Below are positions 1-8,458 of a stretch of 64,000 bases of DNA, in pieces. Origin of the DNA: Guadua angustifolia (taxonomy: Eukaryota > Streptophyta > Magnoliopsida > Poales > Poaceae); contig JAYEVE010000684.1 of assembly GCA_036346375.1 (NCBI GenBank), positions 124,001 to 188,000 on the forward strand, in the 5' to 3' direction. The position numbers and the translations under genes are program-made. The stretch's first letter is position 1. Each line of letters begins with the position of its first letter. A model generated the notes under the pieces. It was not told the origin of the DNA, did no database searches, and was given only the letters and a program-made list of their open reading frames with translations.

Positions 1-960
1 CTAAAATTTAAACATTGGTACTATCCAGATGAAACGTTGATTGGCAAGCTTGAACCAGATAAAAATGGTACAATCGACATTAGAACATTTTGAATTTTTT
101 GTGCATAATGCTGATGAATCACTAATGTTTCCATAAAATGTTTGGATAGTGATCAAGATTCAAGAATTTTTAAAAATTCGGACAGTGCTACTATCCTGAT
201 AAAAGCCTTACCGGTAAATTTGAGCGGAATGAAAATAGTTCAAACCACATTGAAAAATTTTGGAAATTTTTGTGGAATGTCCTTATATATCACTAATGTT
301 TTTATAAAAATTTCATATGATTATCATGCTTGAAGATGTTTCAAAAATTCTGACAGTGCTACGTCCTGATAAAAACCTGATAATCAATACATAGATTTGC
401 TTTAGCAATAAAAGAAGGTTTAAAATTTGTGAAATTTTTACAAAAGAGTGATATCAAAAAAATTTTGAATCATGATCACGTGAATTTATAAAATTCTTAC
501 AAGGCACAGTAGCATTTATGTTCTTTCTCTTTTGGTTTTTGTAATATAGTATAACAAATGAAGTTCAATGGTTTTATAGATTTTATTGAACAAACAAAAA
601 AATTAATTTTTTATAAATTTTATAGAATGGTACTGAGGAAATTATTAATCTGTTAAAAAATTTTAGATCATGATAACACTCGAGAATATTTAAAAAATCT
701 AACAAGTTTCTTGTCCCAATTATGTCGATTCTATTTTTTATTTTTAAAGATAACAAATGAAGTTCAGTTATTTTGAAATTTTTTTTGTATGATCCTAAGC
801 TACTAAATATGGTACCATAAATTTTTTAGATCATTATCAAGTTTTTATAATTTTATAAAAATCTGACAGTGTTTCTTCCCAAATTTTAAAATGTCTCAAA
901 AATTTAGTTTTTCAATAAATTTTCATGTAAGATGACTTTATTAAGGGTTATTGGACTAAT
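1..960. repeat. AT-rich degenerate tandem repeat, about 170-bp period
   Basis: A recognisable phrase (T-GTACTATCC-GAT-AAA) recurs at 16, 186 and 357, so the spacing is 170-171 bp. The sequence between also matches, including a 'CACTAATGTTTC/TTATAAAA' block in each unit. After about 500 the units become too degraded to align by eye, although similar AT-rich phrases continue. The same repeat is present at 46215-46790. There are no open frames beyond chance. It could be old satellite-like DNA or the internal repeats of a retrotransposon LTR or UTR; the sequence does not decide. Confidence 0.6.
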
Positions 961-1293
961 TTCAGCCAATCCGGCCCTAAAACATCAAAATCCAGTTTCA
1001 AAACCCAAAATTTTACCGAAATTTCTGAACTTGCTGTAGCAAATTCAAATTTTTTCAAACTTTTAAATTCGGTCGGTACTTCAGATTTCGCCTTGTCCTG
1101 AAATACAAAATTTCGCCGAATTTCACCAAAAATTTTAACCCTGGCTGTGTTGTTGTCATGTTTATGATCTTGTTGAATTGTTGGTGTTCATAATGTTTTC
1201 AGAGTTGCTAAAAGTCGGTTGTCAGTTTTTTTCTTTAATTTCAGTTACTTCTCTGTCTATCCGATTTGTATTCAGATAGGTAATTTGATTTTT
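961..1293. other. no gene; AT-rich sequence with 'AAATTTCGCCGAA'-type motifs
   Basis: This stretch carries short recurring phrases such as AAATTTCGCCGAATTTCACC and CCCAAAATTTTACCG. Related phrasing occurs at 46015-46215 next to the second copy of the 170-bp repeat. I see no coding potential, and no terminal repeats that would define an element. Confidence 0.4.
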
Positions 1294-1480
1294 CTCATTT
1301 ATTTTCTATTAGGGCTTACCAATCCCATTTTCTTTGTCTAGCTTTGAAAAATTATTTTTTTCATTATTCTCTACAGTATTTTTTCTTTTCTCATTTATTT
1401 TTCTGTTTGGGTTCACCAATCCCATTTTTCTTTGTCTAATTTAGAAAAATATTTTTTATTTTCTTGAAAAATAGCTATTA
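1294..1480 (+). repeat. two-unit tandem duplication, 96-bp period
   Basis: A block starting CTCATTTATTTT at 1294 and again at 1390 is repeated with substitutions. Both units contain 'CACCAATCCCATTTT'-like and 'CTTTGTCTA' phrases in the same order. It is non-coding. Confidence 0.65.
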
Positions 1481-1608
1481 AAGGACAATGGAAAAATCTG
1501 TCAAGAAAAATGAATCAGCCGTCAAAGTGGGACCATTAACATTTCTCCACTGTTAATATTTTCTGATTGTTTTGTAATGCGGCAACGCATAAGAGATATG
1601 AGAAATGT

Positions 1609-1740
1609 GGGTTTTGATCCTATAAACCAAAATTTGACTGATTTGCTAAAAAGAAATTAGTCAAATGTTAAATATGGGATTTGATCCTATGTTTCAAAAT
1701 TTGATTGATTTGCTAAAAAAATAAATCGAATGTTAAGTAG
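1609..1740 (+). repeat. two-unit tandem duplication, 67-bp period
   Basis: GGG(T/A)TTTGATCCTAT opens units at 1609 and 1676. Each unit continues through a matching 'AAAATTTGA-TGATTTGCTAAAAA' segment and ends in 'AATGTTAA'. It is non-coding. Confidence 0.65.
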
Positions 1741-1797
1741 ACATTCCCTGATGTTTTTGAGGTGGGAGACATGCAATTTTCTCAGAATTCATTGAAA

Positions 1798-1860
1798 CTA
1801 GGTTAGGCTTGCGCACTACGCTGCGCAGGGCGAATTCTGATTTAGCGTGCACAGTCTCCC
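1798..1860 (-). mobile_element. Helitron-like 3' terminus, minus strand
   Basis: Read on the minus strand, a GC-rich hairpin built from TGCGCA...TGCGCA (plus strand about 1810-1829) is followed some ten bases later by CTAG at 1798-1801 and then T. This matches the Helitron 3' signature of a hairpin, CTRR and a T target base. The 5' end (TC on the minus strand, somewhere above 1860) cannot be fixed, so only the terminus is called. Confidence 0.45.
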
Positions 1861-2104
1861 TAAATTTCCGGAATATTAACATATATGCCATCTAACTTGT
1901 TCAGAACATTGCCAATTCAGCATCATTTTTCAAACATCAAGAGATCATGTGCTCTCTCTCTCTAACTTGATACAGGTTTCCAAGTCTGCTTCCTAACATT
2001 TTGACCAGATAGTATCATCTACTAGCTTTTCTAATTTGACCTAAGAGCACAAATAAAAAACCTGAAAGGACACGTTATTTTTATTTAGATTTAGAGATTT
2101 GAAT
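1861..2104. other. no gene or defined element
   Basis: AT-rich single-copy-looking sequence with a short CT run near 1950. Probably the body of the Helitron-like element or its flank. Nothing else is recognised. Confidence 0.4.
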
Positions 2105-3862
2105 CCATTTGGGGGAAACTTTCATATTTCATACAAAAAACGTCCCGTATTTATAGAAATATACAACATTCGCACGTATTCGCAGAAATCTCCATGCGAA
2201 ATCTCAATTTCTCCATTTCAAAACGCGAAATCACTGATTTCGCGTTTTGAAATTGCGAAATTGAGGTATTTGCAGTTTGAAATTGCGAAATTGGAGGTAT
2301 TTGCAGTTTGAAATTGCGAAATTGAGGCTTTACGTCACTTCAATATTTATGAAATTTTTCTGTGCAATGAATTGGAAGTTATCTATATACTGTAGAAATT
2401 TTGGATTAAAATACTGTCTACATATTTTATTAAAATTCTGACAATCTGCTTTGCACAGTTTTCTGATTTCGGATTTTGATTTATCAGATAATCCAAATAT
2501 TTTTATAAATTTTGAAATTTTGTTTTTCAAATTTATTTGAGCTAAGGATTCTTATGTAAAATTATTAGCTCAAAATATTGCTCCATTATTTAATAAAAAT
2601 TCCGAAATTCAGAGTACTAGTTTTCAATTCTCTCTGTTTTTGAATTTTTAAATATTACAAAATAATTTATTAATTTTGAAAATTATACTGTAGGTGTATT
2701 AATTGCTCCAGAAGATAATATAAAATTTTCAGCTGGAGATAAGTCATCATTATTTTTATTTAATTCTAACAATGTTACTTTTTTTCCAATGAAGCAAAAA
2801 TCAAGAAAAATCTAGAAAATTCAGAAAATACAGGAAAGACAACAATAGTAGGCATCAGGATGTTCCGGGCACCTCGCAACGCGTACTTGAGACGGCCACC
2901 CTACCTACACAGGATGATACTTCTTGGTATAACCAGGGACATTAGAGTGGAGGACAATATTTATTTCCATCCGGTCATTATCCCCAGCAAGAGAATGTCG
3001 AGACATCGCCTCCGGGTACCAGATATGGGCCATCCCAGGCTGCCGGGAGGAGGGACACACATCCTCCTGACACGTACACCCCGGAGGACAACCTGAGAAG
3101 GCAACGGCGTTAATGTAACATGCTTTGTGCAGCGCCGTATTATTGTTGCATTTCCTGTATTTTCTGAATTTTCTAAATTTTTCTTGATTTTTACTTCATT
3201 GGAAAAGAGTAACATTGTCAGAATTAAATGAAAATAATGATGATTTATCTCCAGCTAAAAATTTTATATTATCTTCTGGAGCCATTAATGCACCTACAGT
3301 ATAATTTTCAGAAATTAATAAATTATTTTGTAATATTTAAAAATTCAAAAACAGAGAGAATTGAAAACTAGTACTCTGAATTTCGGAATTTTTATTAAAT
3401 AATGGAGCAAAATTTTGAGCTAAAAATTTTACATAAGAATCCTTCGCTCAAAAAAAATTGAAAAACAAAATTTCAAAAATTTATAAAAATATTTGGATTG
3501 TCTGATAAATCAAAATCCGAAATCAGAAAACTGTGCAGAGCAGATTGTCAGAATTTTAATAAAATATGTAAATAGTATTTTAATCCGAAATTTCTACAGT
3601 ATCTAGATAACTTCCAATTAATTGCACAGAAAAATTTTCATAAATATTGAAGTGACATAAAGCCTCAATTTCGCAATTTCAAACTGCAAATACCTCAATT
3701 TCGCAATTTCAAAACGTGAAATCAGTGATTTCGCGTTTTGAAATGGAGAAATTGAGATTTCGCATTTTCAGGTGGAGAAATTGGTGAAGATTTCTACGAA
3801 TACGCGCGAATGTTGTATATTTCTGTAAATACGAGACGTTTTTTTGTATAAAATACGAAAGT
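2105..3862. mobile_element. large fold-back element (about 740-bp inverted arms)
   Basis: The left arm (about 2105-2845) and right arm (about 3130-3862) are inverted copies along almost their whole length. For example, GAAATTGCGAAATTGAGG and CTTCAATATTTATGAAA at 2300-2355 reappear in reverse complement at 3638-3700, and the innermost AAATCAAGAAAAATCTAGAAAA matches 3165-3190. The loop of about 285 bp (2846-3129) is much more GC-rich than the arms. The inner part of each arm resembles the AT-rich end of the Tekay-like LTRs elsewhere in this window (shared phrases around GTAGGT...ATTG and GGAGATAA). No target-site duplication is obvious. It could be a fold-back transposon, or two related LTR pieces joined head to head. 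Confidence 0.75.
2853..3113 (+). pseudogene. coding-like fragment in the fold-back loop, unidentified
   Basis: In one plus frame the loop reads 87 codons to a TAA at 3111-3113, broken by a single in-frame TAG at 2943-2945 (codon 31). The translation is rich in P, T, Q, D and G and ends in an arginine-rich tail (LRRQRR). The composition looks protein-coding, unlike the surrounding AT-rich arms. The tail and low-complexity style recall C-terminal tails of plant transposon-associated proteins, but I cannot assign a family. It may be an exon captured by the fold-back element. Other frames are also partly open, so this is a candidate only. Confidence 0.35.
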
Positions 3863-4136
3863 TCCATTTGGGTGCAACAAGTAGGTGAGTTAGTAAGATG
3901 GTTCGCCAGTTTCCCACATAGTGCGTAAGTAATAGTTTGATTTGCATTAGTACAAAATCCATATATGATGTGTGCAGTGCGCTCACATAGGCACCCAAAA
4001 ACATCACCAAAAATGTGTATAAACACTGATAATACTGACTAAATACGAAATATAGTTGAGGTACAAACAGAAATGTAATGCAAGGTTTACAAAGGCCAGA
4101 GAGAATTACCAGATTAGCATTAAGAGGAGGCGGATA
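3863..4136. other. no gene; spacer between two repeats
   Basis: Short spacer holding an inverted pair, TTTGGGTGC near 3868 and GCACCCAAAA near 3990. The pair could be the ends of a tiny element of about 130 bp; no target duplication is seen. No coding sequence. Confidence 0.35.
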
Positions 4137-4620
4137 TGTAACATCCCAAGAATTCTAATAAAGTAAAAATGTATATTTTGAATTTGAATATGATTATTTC
4201 TGAGTTTCTTAATATCGTTGGTTTTTATTTAGATTTTCCTTGGATTTGTGTATTGCGAGAAAAATTATCTAAAAGGAATTAATGAATGGATAATGGTAAA
4301 AAGATAAAAAAGTAAAATCTTGAAAAAAATTATATTAAAAATCTTAAGCACTTAGGTAAATTATTTCAGTTGATAAATAAAATTTTAAAGCAAAGAATGT
4401 TAGAATGATAAATGAAAAGACTCTCTTTGACTAAGAACAGTGTACAGTCAGCATTAATGAAAAATATGTCGACCTTATCTCGTTCTAATAAAATTACCAT
4501 AGTGTCCACAATGCATTATTTACTCCCGGTAAAAATCTTAAAAATTAATAAAATGGTTTGAGGCTCTTAAAAATTCAAAAAGTGTTTGAAACTAGTTAAC
4601 TTTGAGGAATTACTGTATAG
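4137..4620 (+). mobile_element. Tekay-like LTR, 5' portion (plus-oriented)
   Basis: The segment opens with TGTAACATCCCAAGAATTC. Its reverse complement can be followed through the end of the LTR at 42080-42536, including the 'ATTCAAATTCAAAATAT' block, TTTTTACC/TGGGAGTA and the 'AATGCATTG' phrase. It is therefore a third copy of the long LTR family also seen at 20617-25954 and 40448-42536, in the opposite orientation. Only the AT-rich beginning is recognisable. Confidence 0.65.
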
Positions 4621-5199
4621 AAACCACTGCGACGAATCGAGCGAAACCAAAAAAAAACGAAGAAGAAAACTACATGTTCATGTACAAAGCGCAACAACCA
4701 TTGTCTAGTCCTTTGGCTGGCCAGGACTATGCAGTGTAGCTCCTTATTCCCCGCGACAGCAAGCACAGTGCGCACCCCAACATCAGCTCTCCGTGCAAAC
4801 TGACGTTACTTCCCCTCCTCTTTTTCTCCAGCCGACACTGTAGCCCCGTCATCCTCACGACCAGGCCATGCCGACACTGTAGCCCCGTCATCCTCAAACA
4901 CAGGGCCCTGTCCTGTAGCCGCGTCGCATCGCCCATGCTGCCACGCCATACCCTGTGCCATTTGACCGCCGAATTCGCTCGTTTCGTCCTTCTGCCAAAC
5001 ACTCATAGTCTGGTTATAAAAACCCTTCCGTGCCATCTTTAGCGGCTCATTAACTCACTGATATAACAGCTGCTCAAGCCGAGATCACAACTTGTCGGAA
5101 CCCGCGCCATGCTCAGCCTCGAGTTCCACCCGGCATGGCCATCGCTCGTCCCGTTGCTTCGCCATGCCCTGCAAAACTGTACTGCTATCATCTTCTCTG
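4621..5199 (+). other. possible continuation of the LTR, with a TATA box
   Basis: GC-rich sequence follows the AT-rich LTR start, as in the intact solo LTR. A TATA-like TTATAAAAA lies at 5014-5022, with leader-like sequence downstream. The sequence around 4840-4890 contains a near-duplicate phrase (CCGACACTGTAGCCCCGTCA). No protein is supported. The copia element inserts at 5200, and the interrupted sequence seems to resume at 20180. Confidence 0.35.
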
Positions 5200-5614
5200 T
5201 GTTGTATTAGTTGTAATCCTGTCTTAGCCAAAAAAACGAGTTGTCCGAGTTCAGTTAGTGTTAGCGTTAGTCAAGTAGTTCGAATAAGAGTTTGTGCCGG
5301 ATTTGGCACAGTAGCAGACAGAAGTCGAGTCGACTTTGAGGCAAAGTATTCCGAGTCCACTTGTAATCACATAGGCTATATAAAGTGAATAAAACCTCAG
5401 AAGAGGCAATGCAATTGATTGAAAAAGTTCTTGATCTGTCTGCTAAGCAATGCACAAAAGCGGCTCTGTTGTCTGAATACCAGGGCGACAGAGTTAAAAC
5501 GTCACTGGGAGTCTTCACTGGGCAAGCAGAGTGCTGAAGGCAACTTCGAAACTTTGCTCTGTCCTGACTCAATTCTTGGCGCGATAACATAGCTCCTGAA
5601 GAACAAACCCAACA
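5200..5614 (+). repeat. 5' LTR of the copia element
   Basis: Begins TGTTGTATTAGTTG and ends CCCAACA. It is collinear with 19771-20179, differing by scattered substitutions and small indels; for example, an extra 10 bp or so near 5320 is absent from the 3' copy. A TATA box CTATATAAAG lies at 5376-5385. Confidence 0.9.
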
Positions 5615-5636
5615 CTTAGTATCAGAGCGCTGGTAA
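5615..5636 (+). promoter_or_regulatory. degenerate primer-binding site
   Basis: TTAGTATCAGAGCGCTGGTAA directly follows the LTR. It resembles the initiator-Met tRNA primer site TGGTATCAGAGC with substitutions at the start. Confidence 0.7.
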
Positions 5637-5661
5637 GCCTTCTCTTCCACGAAGTTCAGGT

Positions 5662-5986
5662 ATGGTGACGCAGCAAGTACAAGAGGCCGGCGGAGTGCCG
5701 ATTGCCTTTTCAATGCTGACAGCATCTTCATACAAAATTTGGACGATCAAAGTTGAGGCACTGATGGCATCCAGGGAATTTGGGATGCGGTTGAGCCTGA
5801 AGCCGGCGTGGCCATGGAAGAGAAGAGCGACAAAAAGGCGAAAGCCTTCCTTTTCCAGTGCATCCCGGAAGATGTCCTTCTTCAAGTCGCCAACAAAAAG
5901 ACGGCAAAGAAAGTGTGGGACGCACTAAAGACTAGGTTTTTGGGAGCAGACCATGTATAAAAGGCAAGGCTTCAAACTCTGAAAAA
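5662..5986 (+). pseudogene. copia gag, N-terminal part
   Basis: The ATG at 5662 starts a gag N-terminus (MVTQQVQEAGGVP...). A frameshift near 5775 moves the reading to the frame containing GIWDAVEPE, AMEEKSDKKAKAF and KTAKKVWDALKTRFLG, typical of the plant copia UBN2/gag domain. A TAA at about 5957 replaces a glutamine codon. The frame ends at the TRIM insertion and continues at 7927. Gag would form the virus-like particle around the element's RNA; this copy cannot. Confidence 0.85.
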
Positions 5987-6327
5987 TGTTGGAGATTAAT
6001 CTTGACACCTTGAGTTTGATAGTTTTTGTGTCCGAGTCGGTCGTTTCCTGCATGGCCAGATTATCTAGTCGTCCAAGTCCGTGTCGTTCTCGGCGTTGCA
6101 TGCATGGCAAGCAAGAGTCCATAGTTGAGTCTGTTCGGTTTGCAGCCTGTCCGATTAGAAGTAAGAGACGGCTGGTTTGTATTGCTATATAAGCACGATC
6201 TGTACACTTGTTTGAGAGTAAGAAAAAACAGAAAAGCTGTGTTAGTCGCAGCACCAAAAATCTTTGCTTCTGTGTTTCGTTGATTTTCAATTAGTCGTTT
6301 GCTGTTCCGTTTGTTTGAGTTCCAACA
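5987..6327 (+). repeat. 5' LTR of the TRIM
   Basis: A 341-bp LTR with TATA box CTATATAAG at 6185-6193. It is nearly identical to 7584-7926, with one C/T difference near 6086 and a length difference in a poly-A run. Confidence 0.9.
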
Positions 6328-6329
6328 AT

Positions 6330-6341
6330 TGGTATCAGAGC
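6330..6341 (+). promoter_or_regulatory. primer-binding site of the TRIM
   Basis: Perfect TGGTATCAGAGC, the complement of the 3' end of initiator-Met tRNA, two bases after the LTR. Confidence 0.9.
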
Positions 6342-7522
6342 TTAAAGATTTCGGATCAACCCGCTGCCCCGGGAGGAGGAGACTCCCGGGGCGGCACCCG
6401 AGCAAGCAGGCTATTGTCGCAAAGTGACGCGGTGTTGAGGCGAGATCAGGCGGCGTCGGGCGAGGCAGTGCAGATCCCATGGGCGCGGAAGGCTCACGTG
6501 CGTTTGGCAGTGTGACACGCGAAGCAGAGGAGCTTCGTGTGGCGCAGGAGTCCAAGGCGGCATGCCGAGCAGAAGTCCTCCCAGGCGCATGGCATCTGCA
6601 GCGAAGAAAAAGTCTTGGCGACTTCTGTTGGTTCGTCAGATTGTTGTTCGCGCTCCCAAGTTGAGTCTCCGAAGCCGAGTCGAGCTCGTAGCGGAGACTA
6701 GTAAGGAGCAGATTAAAAGCTGGCGGCAGCAGACATCATCAAAAGGACTCTCCCAGCTAGAGGAAAGCATGCTACGTGAGGCACTAGTAGTAGAACTCTC
6801 TAGCGTCAACCATGCATGCTTGTGAGCGTGAAGACATCACATGTGTATGGCAAGAACAGAAGCCAATGCGTGCAGCTGCTGTGCAAGAAAAAGGTGAAGC
6901 TCCATGCGGTGACTCTGTAGCTTCGTGACGTGTGGCGCGGTAGGAAGTTACGTGACGGAGCTCCGGCAATGGCTGTAGCAAGGAAAACTAAAGAATCCAG
7001 TGTGCGTGAGTTCTTGTGCGAGTCGTGTCCACAAGATATACATACACGCGAATTCCTTCCGAGATGTCGTGCGCATCAGAAGAGATCATGCTGCACGTGA
7101 AGATCAAAAGGAAACCGCTGTGTGTGTGCTATGTCGAGTTCGTCAAAGTTGACTCCGGGGCGTTGAAGAGGTGTGTTCGCCGTCCAAAGTCAAGTTTGTT
7201 GAAGATGAGTCCAGAATGTTGAGGAGTTGTGGTCGCCATTTTTGTGTGTGCGTATGAGAGTTCTTGCAGGTGTGTCTAAGTTCTCTCGTGGATAAGCTCT
7301 AATGCGAGTCTGCGTCACCGTCAAGATGTGTTACCGGTGAAAAGAAATTAGAGCTGAGGCAAAAGGTCGTAATCGCCGGCGAGGTGCGACACCGGTGGTA
7401 TGGCCAGCAAGAAGAAGGCGAAACTCTTTGAAGATGCGTTCACCATCCTGTGTTGAGTATGAGTTAGGCAAATCGTAGTTGCGTCCGATTACCTCAGTAA
7501 GTAAGAGAGGTATGTCAAGATT
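6342..7522 (+). other. TRIM internal region, non-coding
   Basis: GC-rich DNA with only short chance frames. No gag, protease or polymerase motif is visible in any frame. It contains a small CCCGGGAGG/ACTCCCGGG palindromic stretch at about 6368-6391, close to the primer site, where a packaging or dimerisation signal would be expected; that role is inference. Confidence 0.6.
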
Positions 7523-7532
7523 AGGGGGTGAA
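7523..7532 (+). promoter_or_regulatory. polypurine tract of the TRIM
   Basis: AGGGGGTGAA lies immediately before the 3' LTR and would prime plus-strand synthesis. Confidence 0.8.
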
Positions 7533-7926
7533 TGTTGGAGATTAATCTTGACACCTTGAGTTTGATAGTTTTTGTGTCAATAATGTTGGAGATTAATCTT
7601 GACACCTTGAGTTTGATAGTTTTTGTGTCCGAGTCGGTCGTTTCCTGCATGGCCAGATTATCTAGTCGTCCAAGTCTGTGTCGTTCTCGGCGTTGCATGC
7701 ATGGCAAGCAAGAGTCCATAGTTGAGTCTGTTCGGTTTGCAGCCTGTCCGATTAGAAGTAAGAGACGGCTGGTTTGTATTGCTATATAAGCACGATCTGT
7801 ACACTTGTTTGAGAGTAAGAAAAAAAACAGAAAAGCTGTGTTAGTCGCAGCACCAAAAATCTTTGCTTCTGTGTTTCGTTGATTTTCAATTAGTCGTTTG
7901 CTGTTCCGTTTGTTTGAGTTCCAACA
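7533..7926 (+). repeat. 3' LTR of the TRIM with a duplicated 51-bp head
   Basis: The LTR proper is 7584-7926. The first 51 bases (TGTTGGAGATTAATC...TGTC plus AATAA) are present twice, at 7533 and 7584. The 5' LTR lacks this duplication, so the 3' LTR is 51 bp longer than its partner. It probably arose by a strand-transfer slip or a later tandem duplication. Confidence 0.85.
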
Positions 7927-8458
7927 AAAAATGAGTTCGAAACTTTGCGGATGAAGGATGAAGAATCTGTGGACGACTTTGCTGGGAAGTTAAGTTGTTT
8001 AGCAGCCAAATATAGCAGCCTTGGCGCCACACTTGATGATGCAAGTTGGTTAGAAAGCTACTGGATTCAGTACCAGACAAATACATCCAACTTGTAGCAT
8101 CGATTGAGCAATTCTCGGACCTGGATCAGATGCCCTTTGAGGAAGCAATAGGTCGACTAAAAGCATACGAAGAAAGAATACGAAGTCGTGCCGGCAGCAG
8201 CAGCTCAGGCGAGAACGAAGACCGATTACTCCTGACTCAAACCGAAGGGCAAACTCAAAAGCCAGGTAATAACATAAGTGCTTTGTCATCTGTAAGTAGT
8301 AGAGGATCTTCTTATAAAACCGAAGGCTCAAATCGAGAAGGTTGGCACTTGGCGCGACAGAGGCCGTGGCAGAGGCAGAAGTTGTAGAAGCTACCATGGA
8401 GAACGGCACAACTCAGGTGAGCAGAACAAACCCACTCGAGATAAACGACATATGAAGT
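7927..8458 (+). pseudogene. copia gag, C-terminal part
   Basis: The gag frame resumes after the TRIM with ETLRMKDEESVDDFAGKLSCL and runs through KLLDSVPDKYIQLVASIEQF and EEAIGRLKAYEERIR, standard UBN2-domain phrases. A frame change near 8040 and loss of frame after about 8330 show decay. A glycine/arginine-rich stretch precedes KRHMK at 8445-8457, where a LINE interrupts the zinc knuckle. The knuckle continues at 15152. Confidence 0.85.

Larger units (their letters stand above)
5987..7926 (+). mobile_element. TRIM-like non-autonomous copia element inside gag
   Basis: It is a 1.94-kb element with LTRs of about 342 bp (TGTTGG...CCAACA), a perfect Met-tRNA primer site (TGGTATCAGAGC, 6330-6341) and a polypurine tract (AGGGGGTGAA, 7523-7532). 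The target duplication AAAAA lies at 5982-5986 and 7927-7931. The two LTRs differ by eye at about two positions, so insertion is recent. The interior (6342-7522) is GC-rich and encodes nothing recognisable, so the element must borrow proteins from an autonomous copia. Excising it rejoins the host gag at KARLQTLK / FETLRMKDEESV. Confidence 0.9.

Noticed and set aside
5092..5388. 98-codon plus frame as a gene
   Set aside because: It crosses the copia LTR left boundary at 5200, so half of it is LTR sequence.
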